NCBI GenBank assembly: GCA_046292765.1
Contig: JBKBQA010000006.1
Location: 1-64,000, forward strand
DNA length: 64,000 nucleotides
Source of the DNA: PGZG01 sp046292765
GTDB lineage: Bacteria; Pseudomonadota; Gammaproteobacteria; Pseudomonadales; Alcanivoracaceae
Direction of reading: 5' to 3'
In this document: positions 26,730 to 34,511 of the stretch, in pieces
How positions within the stretch are numbered: position 1 is the first letter of the stretch
Layout: each line of letters starts with the position of its first letter
Made by a program: the position numbers and the translations under genes
Notes under the pieces: generated by a model
What the model was told of the DNA's origin: nothing
The model's input: the letters and a program-made list of their open reading frames with translations, nothing else
Databases searched by the model: none

Positions 26730-27467
26730 ATGAACGACATTCCGAACGATAAACAGAAGCGACTGATGTCGCTTAATCAGGATGTTCTGGCGGTGTCGCC
26801 GACATCCACCCAGGCGCGGGAGGCACTGTCGCAAAAGCCTCGGGTCCGCGCCGAGCGGGAGCAACCTGCGCCAGCCAGCGCTGCTGGACGCGGCAGGGGA
26901 GTGGCGCTGGCACTGGGAGGGCTGTCGGTGGTGATGCTGGTGCTGCTGGGGGTGGTGTCGCTGACGCTGCTGAAGATGCAGGAGCGGATCGATCAGCTCC
27001 AGCGTCCGGCCGCCGCAAGCGCATCGGTGGACCTGTCACCGTTGCAGTCACGCTTGAGTGATTTTGAAGGATTGCTTGCTGTGCTGGAAGAACGCGTGGC
27101 CCTGCTGGAGCAACAGCCGGTTCCCGCCGCCATCACTGGCGGCCGCAGCGAGGGCGTCAGCAGCGAGGGTCTGGCACAGGTCAATGCGCGCCTGCGCAAG
27201 GTTGACATCGAGACCTCGAGGCTGACCGCAGATTTGGGGCGGTTCAGGCAAGAGATGGCCGCTGCGCTGGCGCGCGTCGACCGGGCCGAGGCGCAGAGCA
27301 ACAGTCAGCGCGAAGCCTTGGCGGCGTTGACGCCACGGATCGACACCCTCTCGGCCACCGTTTCGCAGATGGATAGTCGGGCCAAGCTTACCGAGCTTGA
27401 AGGCCGACTCGACCGCACCAACAACGATATCCGCAACTTGTATCGCATGCTGGAAATGGGGCGCTGA
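26730..27467 (+). CDS. Second membrane-anchored coiled-coil protein
   Basis: A 245-residue protein with a basic cytosolic N terminus, one transmembrane helix (LALGGLSVVMLVLLGVVSLTLL, about 52-73) and periplasmic coiled-coil segments, the last being LTELEGRLDRTNNDIRNLYRML. It shares topology and the C-terminal RLDR motif with its upstream neighbour, which suggests an ancient duplication. The function is unknown. A stem CAGCACCA/TGGTGCTG (27476-27501) follows the stop. Confidence 0.75.
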   Translation: MNDIPNDKQKRLMSLNQDVLAVSPTSTQAREALSQKPRVRAEREQPAPASAAGRGRGVALALGGLSVVMLVLLGVVSLTLLKMQERIDQLQRPAAASASVDLSPLQSRLSDFEGLLAVLEERVALLEQQPVPAAITGGRSEGVSSEGLAQVNARLRKVDIETSRLTADLGRFRQEMAAALARVDRAEAQSNSQREALAALTPRIDTLSATVSQMDSRAKLTELEGRLDRTNNDIRNLYRMLEMGR

Positions 27468-27492
27468 TTGTTGCCAGCACCACCCCCCGGGG

Positions 27493-27521
27493 CTGGTGCT
27501 GATCGGCTTCCCTGTTACAAT
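27493..27521 (+). promoter_or_regulatory. Promoter of tRNA-Leu
   Basis: The -10 TACAAT (27516-27521) has CTGGTG at -35 (27493-27498) with a 17-bp spacer. It ends 9 bp before the tRNA and is followed by a GC-rich discriminator, as is common for stable RNA genes. Confidence 0.55.
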
Positions 27522-27530
27522 GCCCGCCGC

Positions 27531-27615
27531 GCGCCAGTGGTGAAATTGGCAGACACGCTGGATTTAGGTTCCAGTGCCGCAAGGCGTGGGGGTTCAAGTC
27601 CCTCCTGGCGCACCA
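27531..27615 (+). tRNA. tRNA-Leu (UAG anticodon)
   Basis: An 85-nt cloverleaf with a long variable arm. Acceptor GCGCCAG pairs with CTGGCGC, the anticodon stem CTGGA/TCCAG encloses the loop TTTAGGT (anticodon TAG), the T-arm loop is TTCAAGT, and the 3' CCA is encoded. It reads CUN leucine codons. An integrase gene starts 175 bp downstream, so the 3' end is the probable integration site. Confidence 0.95.
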
Positions 27616-27748
27616 TCTCAATTTTTGGTGAAGTTCGGCAAGGTTCGTTAACGGTAAAAAAGATTTTCAAAATCAAATCGTTACACTGACTTTTCGTTCG
27701 TTTTGGTTCGTCAAAAAACGTTGCAAGCCGAGCATTTCTTGGGGTAGC

Positions 27749-27790
27749 TTGGGGGCAGTTACAGTCGCTCCCTAAGGGTGTTGCCCCCAA
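27749..27790 (+). promoter_or_regulatory. Hairpin abutting integrase start codon
   Basis: TTGGGGGCA (27749-27757) pairs perfectly with TGCCCCCAA (27782-27790), and the integrase ATG is the next base. There is no Shine-Dalgarno sequence between stem and ATG, so the structure may limit integrase translation or mark a protein-binding site. Confidence 0.5.
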
Positions 27791-28984
27791 ATGCCTCTTA
27801 CCGATGTTGCCATCCGCAAAGCTGCCCCGCCAGAAAAGCCGACAAAGCACTTTGACGGCGGCGGGCTGTTTTTGCTGCACAACCCGAACGGCAGTAAATG
27901 GTGGCGTCTGAAGTATCGCTATGGCGGCAAGGAGAAACAGTTGTCGCTGGGTGTCTATCCCGAGGTCAGCCTCAAGGAGGCGCGTGAGCAGCGGGATGAA
28001 GCGCGCAAGCTGCTGAGCAAGGGCGTGGACCCGGGCGAGACTCGGCGTATTGCCAAGACCATTAACGCGCCGGACAGCACCAAGTCATTCAGGGTGATCG
28101 CCCTGGAGTGGCATGCAAGACAGGCAACCCGCTGGTCCGAGCGCCATGCCATCCGCATCATGCAGCGTCTGGAGAATGACCTGTTCCCGCTCCTGGGGCA
28201 GCGTCCGGTGGATGAAATCAAGGCACCGGAGTTGCTGTCTGTCCTGCAGCGTAAGGAGGGCAAGGGAGCTTACTATTCCGCCCGCCGGCTGAATCAGATT
28301 GCCGATCAGGTATTCCGTTATGCCATCGCGACGGGCCGGACGGAGGTCAATCCAGCACCTAACCTCAAGGGTGCCCTGCATCAGATCAAGAAGACCCACC
28401 TGGCAGCCATTACAGACCCGAAGAAGGTCGGGCCGCTGCTCCGGGCGATCGACGGCTATGACGGGTCCATTGTGACTCGGGCAGCGCTTAAGCTGGCGCC
28501 GCTTGTCTTTGTGCGCCCCGGGGAGCTTCGGCACGCCGAGTGGTCTGAAATCGATCTGGATGCCGCTGAGTGGACGATTCCCGGGCACAAGATGAAGATG
28601 GGGGTGGCGCACCTTGTTCCCCTGTCACATCAGGCAGTGGCCATCTTCAGGGACATTCAGCCGTATAGCGGTAAGGGAAGGTATGTATTCCCCAGCCCCC
28701 GTACCGACACCCGGCCAATCAGCGATAACGCCGTTCTGTCCGCCTTGCGCCGTATGGGCTACGAAAAGGACGAGATGAGCGGTCATGGCTTCCGGGCCAT
28801 GGCCAGAACCATCCTTGATGAAGTGCTGAAGGTGCGCCCGGACTATATCGAGCATCAGCTGGCACACACGGTGCGGGATCCCAATGGCCGGGCATACAAC
28901 CGCACGGCCCACCTGGAGGAGCGCCGCGCGATGATGCAGACGTGGGCTGACTATCTGGATGGACTCAAGACCCGAGAGGGCTAA
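27791..28984 (+). CDS. int: P4-type tyrosine integrase
   Basis: A 397-residue integrase with the N-terminal DUF4102 arm-binding domain (MPLTDVAIRKAAPPEKPTKHFDGGGLFLL), a core-binding domain and a catalytic domain. Catalytic residues seen are Arg in VRPGELRHAEW, HGFRAMART (HxxR), His in LAHTVRD and the Tyr nucleophile in GRAYNRTAH. It probably inserted the element into the adjacent tRNA-Leu. The gene is full-length and may be active. Confidence 0.93.
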   Translation: MPLTDVAIRKAAPPEKPTKHFDGGGLFLLHNPNGSKWWRLKYRYGGKEKQLSLGVYPEVSLKEAREQRDEARKLLSKGVDPGETRRIAKTINAPDSTKSFRVIALEWHARQATRWSERHAIRIMQRLENDLFPLLGQRPVDEIKAPELLSVLQRKEGKGAYYSARRLNQIADQVFRYAIATGRTEVNPAPNLKGALHQIKKTHLAAITDPKKVGPLLRAIDGYDGSIVTRAALKLAPLVFVRPGELRHAEWSEIDLDAAEWTIPGHKMKMGVAHLVPLSHQAVAIFRDIQPYSGKGRYVFPSPRTDTRPISDNAVLSALRRMGYEKDEMSGHGFRAMARTILDEVLKVRPDYIEHQLAHTVRDPNGRAYNRTAHLEERRAMMQTWADYLDGLKTREG

Positions 28985-29032
28985 CGTGCCCTTCCGTGAG
29001 AATGCGGTGGTGTCAGATTGACCGTTGGTTCT

Positions 29033-29515
29033 CTATATCTTGCTAACCGAGCGTAGTAGTTCGTCTGAGGGCGACGGATCTCTAGCTTGGCTCTTTTGTA
29101 CCTTATTCTTCTGCCTGATATCCGAAGATTTCTTTGGTCCACGCGAGTAGGCCTGTGTAACGAGACTGGTGAACAACTCTGCTTGAGTCATTGCCCCCCG
29201 CACAGCAAGTTCGTTGAACTTGTCTCTCACGCTTGTATCCACTCGGAGGTTAATAGCGGCGTTGGCCCGATCACTCTTGCGCTTTTTGCGGCCGTTCCAG
29301 GCGTTCGTCATCTGGGCATGCAGTTCCACCATGCCCATCAAAGGGAGTGCTTCGGGCCCGCTAGTTATCGAGCGTAGAGTTTTCTCCAGAGTTTGGGCGG
29401 TGATTTGTTCGTGCGCTGAAACTGAGTTGAACCCTTTTTTCATTAGATACTTGGTTGCCCAGACGATCTGATCGTGATTGTTCATGTCTATAAATCTAAA
29501 TATTTCGATAGTCAT
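29033..29515 (-). CDS. Ribbon-helix-helix-like DNA-binding protein
   Basis: A 160-residue protein. Residues about 85-125 (AAINLRVDTSVRDKFNELA, then AMTQAELFTSLVTQAY) read as a beta strand plus two helices of a ribbon-helix-helix fold, preceded by a basic linker (RKKRKSDR) and followed by a lysine-rich tail. The N-terminal part is unknown. The start at 29515 has AGGA six bases upstream. It is divergent from the 29622 gene across a palindrome-rich AT-rich region it might bind. DNA binding is inferred. Confidence 0.6.
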   Translation of the reverse strand: MTIEIFRFIDMNNHDQIVWATKYLMKKGFNSVSAHEQITAQTLEKTLRSITSGPEALPLMGMVELHAQMTNAWNGRKKRKSDRANAAINLRVDTSVRDKFNELAVRGAMTQAELFTSLVTQAYSRGPKKSSDIRQKNKVQKSQARDPSPSDELLRSVSKI

Positions 29516-29546
29516 AATCTATCCTGAACATATGGTCCCCCGGTTG

Positions 29547-29617
29547 ATAATAAGATAACTAGTTTATTAACAACAACACTAACTAATTTAGTTAGTACAT
29601 TACTTAATATTTATACT
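29547..29617. promoter_or_regulatory. Divergent operator/promoter region with palindromes
   Basis: AT-rich intergenic DNA with AACTAGTT (29557-29564) and a perfect 9-bp inverted repeat with one central base, ACTAACTAATTTAGTTAGT (29578-29596). A plausible rightward promoter is TTAGTT (29588-29593) with TATACT (29612-29617) and an 18-bp spacer. The palindrome overlaps its -35, which suits a repressor site. Confidence 0.6.
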
Positions 29618-29621
29618 AGAA

Positions 29622-31058
29622 TTGACTATAGATAATGTTACTAGTTACTTGCCAAGTATGTGGGAATATTCGTTTGATTTACTCTTTAGATCGAATGGCG
29701 GTGATCTTACAAGTCGCGAGAAATATCTCCTTGCCTGTTTGATTTTTGCCTTTCCAGGTGGCGTCTCGGATGAGTCGGTTCTTGATCTATCGTCGCGGTT
29801 TGGTATTCCCACCAGGAAACTAATCGAGGCAAGAAATGGGCTGCTCAACAAGGGGTTGATTGTGATTGAAAACGTGCGTATCGGGACGCACGTGGATCAG
29901 TTGGCTCATGGTCTTCAGGGGCGCCCAAGAAAGGGTATTCGTGTCCATTGGGTGCGGATGGCGGAGCTCTTTGCAGCAGGGTCGGCAATCGAGGCTCCGG
30001 CGGGTGTAAAGGGAGGTTCGTGCGCACAGCGGCGGTATGAGGCTTATTCTTTTCTATTCTCTGGTGCTGCTGCTTCCGCTGACAGGGTCTCCGGTGTGCG
30101 CCTCAAAAAAAATAAGGGGTTAGGGGATCGGCTCAATGTGGAGGCCATAGTTATTTTGGCGGTGCTCTGGGCTCATGCAAGTGACCAGGGTGTGGTCACC
30201 GGTCTGGGGCGATCCGAGATCGGTGGGCTCGCCGGGGTGACTCTTGCTCAGGTGATGAATATTGAGCGCAAGCTCGTGCGCTTGGGATACATCGAAAGCT
30301 GGCGCCCGGGTCGATCTTGTAAGGGGTTGTTTGGTGTGGCGCCTGGAATGGTGTTTTTGAGTGCCAAAGTGCTGTCCGCCGGAGAGAGCGCTGTTCAGGT
30401 AGGGCCCCCTATTCAGGCGCCAAGCAAGGTTGTAGCTGAATTCAGGTACTTGGTCGCTAGCGCGGCCAAAGTCAGGGATTCTGAGCGGGCATTAGAATCT
30501 GCAGGGAATTGGCGCCGAAACCCGAGGCGTGAATTGAATGACTATTTGGTGTGCTGTAATGATTTCTGGTCGTTGGTTTGCCGCTTTCACCCGGATGAGG
30601 ATTCTACAGAGGCTATGGCGGCTGGTGGCGCGCTCCAAGATGCTGCTGATCTGACGGATGTGCTGTCCACCATTTGGGAAGATAGGGTTCGGTTTGATCA
30701 GATATTGAAGGATTCGGCATCCAGTGTGGCTTGCCGTTACCAGATCGACAGGCTTGTCACATATGCCAGCGAGCTGGTCCGTGCAGCGACAGGGCGCTTA
30801 GATCCTGAGCCAGAAGTAGAGGCATTGAAGGACCTCATTGGTCGTATCCGAAATGATGCTGTGCAGAGTAGATCAGGCATCGAGCCTCCTCAGAAAGACT
30901 GGGTGGCTCGGCTGCTCTTCGGGATTGTCTGGGCTCTGACTGTCGAGATGCAGGGAGCGATACGGACTGCCGAGAGTTGTTATGGAAAAATGGAAGGGGG
31001 AGTTCGCATTATACCATTCGCCGGCGACAGATACGTGATACATCTTTGGCCAGTCTGA
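29622..31058 (+). CDS. Unknown protein with winged-helix-like N terminus
   Basis: A 478-residue protein of no family I recognise. Residues about 25-85 (LTSREKYLLACLIFAFPGGV, then SRFGIPTRKLIEARNGLLNKGLI) resemble a winged helix, and a second such stretch (LAGVTLAQVMNIERKLVRLGYIES) occurs near 205-230. The rest is helical. It starts at TTG as listed. A promoter ending at 29617 would make that almost leaderless, so the ATG at 29658 is a serious alternative. Codon use and AT content differ from the flanking chromosome, pointing to transfer with the element. Confidence 0.65.
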   Translation: MTIDNVTSYLPSMWEYSFDLLFRSNGGDLTSREKYLLACLIFAFPGGVSDESVLDLSSRFGIPTRKLIEARNGLLNKGLIVIENVRIGTHVDQLAHGLQGRPRKGIRVHWVRMAELFAAGSAIEAPAGVKGGSCAQRRYEAYSFLFSGAAASADRVSGVRLKKNKGLGDRLNVEAIVILAVLWAHASDQGVVTGLGRSEIGGLAGVTLAQVMNIERKLVRLGYIESWRPGRSCKGLFGVAPGMVFLSAKVLSAGESAVQVGPPIQAPSKVVAEFRYLVASAAKVRDSERALESAGNWRRNPRRELNDYLVCCNDFWSLVCRFHPDEDSTEAMAAGGALQDAADLTDVLSTIWEDRVRFDQILKDSASSVACRYQIDRLVTYASELVRAATGRLDPEPEVEALKDLIGRIRNDAVQSRSGIEPPQKDWVARLLFGIVWALTVEMQGAIRTAESCYGKMEGGVRIIPFAGDRYVIHLWPV

Positions 31059-31334
31059 ACCTGTTGGCTGAAGCGGTCTTTTATCTCTTCAAGGTATTAT
31101 TGTTGCTGCTTTAATGTGTTCCCAGAGTGCACTGAGGCGGTTGAAGCCCGGTTGCGCCCAGCTAGTATGTGGTCTGGGCGCACGTCCTCGCAGGGCATGG
31201 CTGTCGGTAATAGATATATATGGTCCCTTATCAGCCCACTTGTGAAGGCTGATCAAGCTGGGGGGCTTTTATCGGTCTCTGGATAAGGGCTGGCCCATAA
31301 GCCAGCCCGTGATGAGTATTTTCTAACAGGTGCG
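31059..31334. other. Non-coding stretch upstream of Gp2-like gene
   Basis: No credible gene. It contains GGGCTGG/CCAGCCC dyads around 31286-31310, which may form a terminator-like or replication-related structure, and an AT-rich patch near 31208-31220. Confidence 0.4.
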
Positions 31335-31365
31335 CTGGTTCCTATGAGTTATCCATAGGAACCAG
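31335..31365 (+). promoter_or_regulatory. Perfect 12-bp hairpin just before Gp2-like gene
   Basis: CTGGTTCCTATG (31335-31346) and CATAGGAACCAG (31354-31365) pair without mismatch around a 7-base loop AGTTATC. The right arm ends three bases before the ATG at 31369, and no Shine-Dalgarno sequence is present. It could be a nick-site-like hairpin for the adjacent HUH-like protein or a translational control element. Confidence 0.6.
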
Positions 31366-31368
31366 ACA

Positions 31369-32070
31369 ATGAGAAAGCGTCACCCCGAAAATACCAACCT
31401 GAAGCTCCACTACACCCCCGAATGGAATGGCCTGCCGGTACTGGCAAGGCCTGATCAGCCCCTTACCGAAAACTACCTGACAGCAGTGCGAGGCCTGATG
31501 GATCGAGCACTGGCACAGCACCCCCGGACCTGTGTCATGCACTTCACCGCCAGGCTGCCCTATGGCTGGCAGGGCCCCAGAGGTGGGTTGGCAGACCGCT
31601 TTATCGCCTCACTGAGGTCCCAGATCGACGCTGACCTGAGGCGTAAGGGCAAACAGGGAAAGCGGACTCATGAATGCCGGGTGCGGCAAGTCTGGTGTCG
31701 TGAGTTCAGCGAAGAAGGGCAGCCCCATTACCACATCGCCATCCTGGTGAACCGGGATGCTTACTCTGTGCTTGGCCGGGTTGCAGGTAGCCAGGAGGTT
31801 GATTGTCCGTGGTGGCTGTGGGAGGAGGAGGCTGTGGCGAACATGGCTGAGCGGATCCAGAGAGCCTGGTGCAGAGTGCTTCAGTTGACCTCCCAGCAGG
31901 GGCGGGCACTGGTACATTTTCCAAAAAATGCGGTCCAGCTGATGTCGAGGAGCGAACCGAGCTTTGCAGACCAGTATCAGGCTGTGTTCCGTCGTCTTAG
32001 CTATCTGGCGAAGGTGAATACCAAGTTCTACGAGGACGGCTACAAGAACTTTGGCTGCAGCCGTGATTGA
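31369..32070 (+). CDS. Inovirus Gp2 / YagK-YfjJ-like protein
   Basis: A 233-residue protein of the inovirus Gp2/YfjJ type found in phage satellites and cryptic elements. The core shows GQPHYHIAILVNRDAY, with H120-Y-H122 forming an HUH-like pair, and a C-terminal helix FRRLSYLAKVNTK bearing candidate nicking tyrosines. The layout resembles Rep-type nicking endonucleases, but catalytic activity for YfjJ proteins is not established. AlpA follows. Confidence 0.75.
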   Translation: MRKRHPENTNLKLHYTPEWNGLPVLARPDQPLTENYLTAVRGLMDRALAQHPRTCVMHFTARLPYGWQGPRGGLADRFIASLRSQIDADLRRKGKQGKRTHECRVRQVWCREFSEEGQPHYHIAILVNRDAYSVLGRVAGSQEVDCPWWLWEEEAVANMAERIQRAWCRVLQLTSQQGRALVHFPKNAVQLMSRSEPSFADQYQAVFRRLSYLAKVNTKFYEDGYKNFGCSRD

Positions 32071-32127
32071 GGTCGGTAAGTTTCTACCGAGACGCGCTAT
32101 CCCATGAGTGATCACCAGGAGCACGAC

Positions 32128-32331
32128 ATGAGACTCATGAGATTGGAAGAAGTCTGCGACACCGCCGGTATTGGCAAGACCTCCGTCTACAAGCTGCTCA
32201 ACGAGGGCGCTTTCCCCAAGCCTGTCAGTATTGGGGGCAGGGCGGTTCGCTGGGTGTCGACCGAGATTCAGAGCTGGATTTTGGAGCGAGTGGAGGAAAG
32301 AGACGGTCAGGCGCCTGCCGGTTCTGCTTGA
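32128..32331 (+). CDS. AlpA-family excisionase/regulator
   Basis: A 67-residue MerR-like winged-helix protein. The HTH runs RLEEVCDTAGIGKTSVYKLL and the wing is GAFPKPVSIGGRAVRWVSTEI. AlpA proteins activate integrase or act as excisionases in P4-like elements. The ATG at 32128 has GGAG six bases upstream. An ATG at 32104 would add eight residues. A small dyad TCGGTA/TACCGA lies at 32073-32090. Confidence 0.87.
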   Translation: MRLMRLEEVCDTAGIGKTSVYKLLNEGAFPKPVSIGGRAVRWVSTEIQSWILERVEERDGQAPAGSA

Positions 32332-32496
32332 TGAGGCAGGCAGGTGTGGCAGCCGAGGCAGGTAAGGCAGCGAGAGATATTGATAGGGTTTGATCAGAGT
32401 AACCAGTTGGCAGTACAGGTCATCAGCAAGTAAACCGTAGAACCCAGTCCGGCTGTGAGGTGTGCACGCCTGCCGGAAAAAAGACAATCCGCCAAA

Positions 32497-32516
32497 CGTT
32501 AGCCAGAGCGCTAACG
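32497..32516. other. Small inverted repeat in intergenic region
   Basis: CGTTAGC / GCTAACG, loop of six bases, within 250 bp of otherwise featureless DNA between alpA and the converging lipoprotein gene. It may be a terminator without a T-run. Confidence 0.35.
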
Positions 32517-32582
32517 GCCTCCCCCGAGCACCTTGCTTGCGCAGGGTGGCTCGGTGGGGGCATGGCGATCAGTGGGCAGCAG

Positions 32583-32870
32583 CTATCGCTTGTTGTGACA
32601 GTATGCCATGGCCCGGAAAACATCCTCGGTCATGCGCAAAACGCTCTCTGGAGGCGCCCCAACGTACATGTCGTTTAGGGCCTTGATATCCGCCTGACTG
32701 TACTTGGAGCTCAGCTGCTCATAGGTGCAATTGCAAACGGGCTTTGTCAGCCCAGACTGGAGACAACCAGATAGAAAGTCACCCATGACTTTCTTGCTAC
32801 CATCGTCGGAACAGGCGCTCAACATGAAGACTACAAGCGTGCAAAGGGTGGTGCGAAGAAATAGCTTCAT
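32583..32870 (-). CDS. Small cysteine-containing lipoprotein
   Basis: A 95-residue protein with a signal peptide and lipobox VFMLSAC. The mature part has five further cysteines (GCLQSGLTKPVCNCTYEQL, CHNKR), suggesting disulfides. A short helical domain follows (SQADIKALNDMYVG). No family recognised. It is adjacent to the membrane protein gene upstream, 4 bp apart, so the two are co-transcribed. Confidence 0.65.
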   Translation of the reverse strand: MKLFLRTTLCTLVVFMLSACSDDGSKKVMGDFLSGCLQSGLTKPVCNCTYEQLSSKYSQADIKALNDMYVGAPPESVLRMTEDVFRAMAYCHNKR

Positions 32871-32874
32871 GCGC

Positions 32875-33222
32875 TCACCCCAAGACAATTGCCAGACCAA
32901 GGAAGGTGCCGATCACAACACCGATGGTTTGCGGACCGATCATCCAGAACAGTTTCATCCAGATAATGGAGCCCATGCCGCCGGTGGTGAAAAACCCGCT
33001 GGGCATGGCAAAACGGCGGATGCCGTCTCCTATAAGAGCGCCGACAGTTCCTGTGACGGTAGCAACGATCAGGGCGAAGCTTTTTGCCCAGAATCCTGCG
33101 GCCAGAATTTCAGGCATGGTGCTGTAAACGTAGTTGAATATCACCAACCCAAGGGCAACGGCCCCCCAGATGGCCGCGCTAACTTGCCATTCGCTAACTT
33201 GTTGCTCTTCCATCTCTTCCAT
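32875..33222 (-). CDS. Small multi-span membrane protein
   Basis: A 115-residue protein with an acidic N terminus (MEEMEEQQ) and about three transmembrane helices, GAVALGLVIFNYVY, FALIVATVTGTVGALIG and MIGPQTIGVVIGTFLGLAIVL. The function is unknown. The start was set at 33222 (AAGGA upstream). A longer frame exists to 33327. It may work with the downstream lipoprotein. Confidence 0.6.
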   Translation of the reverse strand: MEEMEEQQVSEWQVSAAIWGAVALGLVIFNYVYSTMPEILAAGFWAKSFALIVATVTGTVGALIGDGIRRFAMPSGFFTTGGMGSIIWMKLFWMIGPQTIGVVIGTFLGLAIVLG

Positions 33223-33372
33223 CGTCCTTGGCTCTCTATCTGTGGTTGCAGGGTTAAAAGATTCGTTTAATGATCCAAATGACCCATATACAGGCCGAAA
33301 TGTACGATTTACAGCGTGGCCAGTCAATGCCGCTGTCGAGATTCTGTGGGCTCGCTAATCGCGGGGAAAACC

Positions 33373-33621
33373 ATGGATATACAGAAGGCATTCGGGATGG
33401 CGGTGAAGCTCAAGCGCACTGAGCGGGGCATGAGCCAGGAGATGCTGGCTGATGCCGCAGGTAAAGCCAGATCCTTTGTGTCGGCCGTGGAGCGAGGCGC
33501 CACTGCTGCCTCGTTAACGTCTATCTGGGAGCTGGCCCAAACTCTGGAAACCAAGCCATCGGATCTATGGTTGGTTGCTGAGCGCCTCTACGAGACGGCT
33601 TCTGACGGCAAGTCAGCTTGA
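33373..33621 (+). CDS. XRE-family transcriptional regulator
   Basis: An 82-residue helix-turn-helix protein made almost wholly of one HTH_3 domain, AVKLKRTERGMSQEMLADAA followed by GKARSFVSAVERGATAASLTSIWELAQTL. The start follows CGGGGAAAA. It is probably a local repressor of the element. Divergent from the small membrane protein operon, whose promoter lies in the shared 150 bp. Confidence 0.85.
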   Translation: MDIQKAFGMAVKLKRTERGMSQEMLADAAGKARSFVSAVERGATAASLTSIWELAQTLETKPSDLWLVAERLYETASDGKSA

Positions 33622-33703
33622 TATGGCTGGCTATCTTTTAACTGCACAAGCTGATGGATTCATGGTCTTAAGGTCCTGCGAAACATCTGATCGGGTCTGA
33701 TTC

Positions 33704-33934
33704 CTACAACTTGGATAAGCAGCTTATAAACTCAAGGGCCTGGTTCTTGCCGGCCTGGTCCAGGCGGTGGAAGCTGAGTAGCAGTTGCGCGGTGGCGTCG
33801 TCCTTCGCATACAGGTACTCGACCGGCACCTTCAGCACATCGGCAAACTTCTCTGTCATCTGGTAGTTCGGCGTATGAACCCCGCGCTCGTACTGGTTCA
33901 TCCTTGCGCTGGCGGTGGAGACCGTCTTGGACAT
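33704..33934 (-). pseudogene. Truncated XRE-type regulator (N-terminal half missing)
   Basis: Encodes a protein that begins in the middle of an HTH domain (ASARMNQYERGVHTPNYQMT) and continues into the usual tail ADVLKVPVEYLYAKDDATAQLL. Family members have about 35 more residues before this point. The 5' end is lost exactly where the next truncated gene begins on the opposite strand, so this is a deletion or recombination scar. Confidence 0.7.
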
Positions 33935-34382
33935 GCTCTTTGAAGCGGCTCGGGTTGCAGGGCCTATACCGGTTAACCCCCGTTCAGACTCTGAGCGCTA
34001 TCGAGCCTTCGTCATCATCGATGAGGTCAAAATACTGAGCCTCGGGCGCGGTAATGTGGAAGACTCGAGGCATATCCTCAATGTGCTGGTGACTGAGGGG
34101 CGGAAGTACGGCATAGGGCTGATCCTCGCTTCCCAGATGACGTCGCACTTCGGCAGCGAAGTGCATGCCATGGTTTCCACTCGCCTTGCCATGCGGAGAA
34201 TGGACCCCGGGGAGGCCAAGCGGGTGGCACCGCAAATGGGGCTCATGCCGGAGGATTTGGTGTCGATGGAAAGTACGCCGTGCCCGGCGTACTTTCGAAG
34301 TGCCTCAACGGGCGGGACGGTCATGCTGCAAATTGATCGACCGCCCGTGCCAGAGTGTCAGGGATTTATCGGTGAGATTTGA
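33935..34382 (+). pseudogene. C-terminal fragment of HerA/VirB4-like ATPase
   Basis: About 150 residues resembling the end of a HerA/DUF87-type or conjugation ATPase. They contain a Walker B strand AFVIIDEVKILSLGRG, a sensor region YGIGLILASQMTSHF and the arginine-rich STRLAMRRMDPGEAKRVAPQMG. The Walker A half is absent. The open frame upstream (from 33915) is antisense of the XRE remnant. It is probably a relic of a larger integrative element. Confidence 0.65.
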
Positions 34383-34511
34383 GCTGCCTTGCGCGGGGCC
34401 ACAGCAACTACCCAGTCAGAGTTAATCAACCACCGAGCAACCTCATCCCGATTCTTGATCAAATAGGTTGATGCGGTAGTGGTAAGTAGTCGGTCATCGA
34501 GGACCGCAGGG

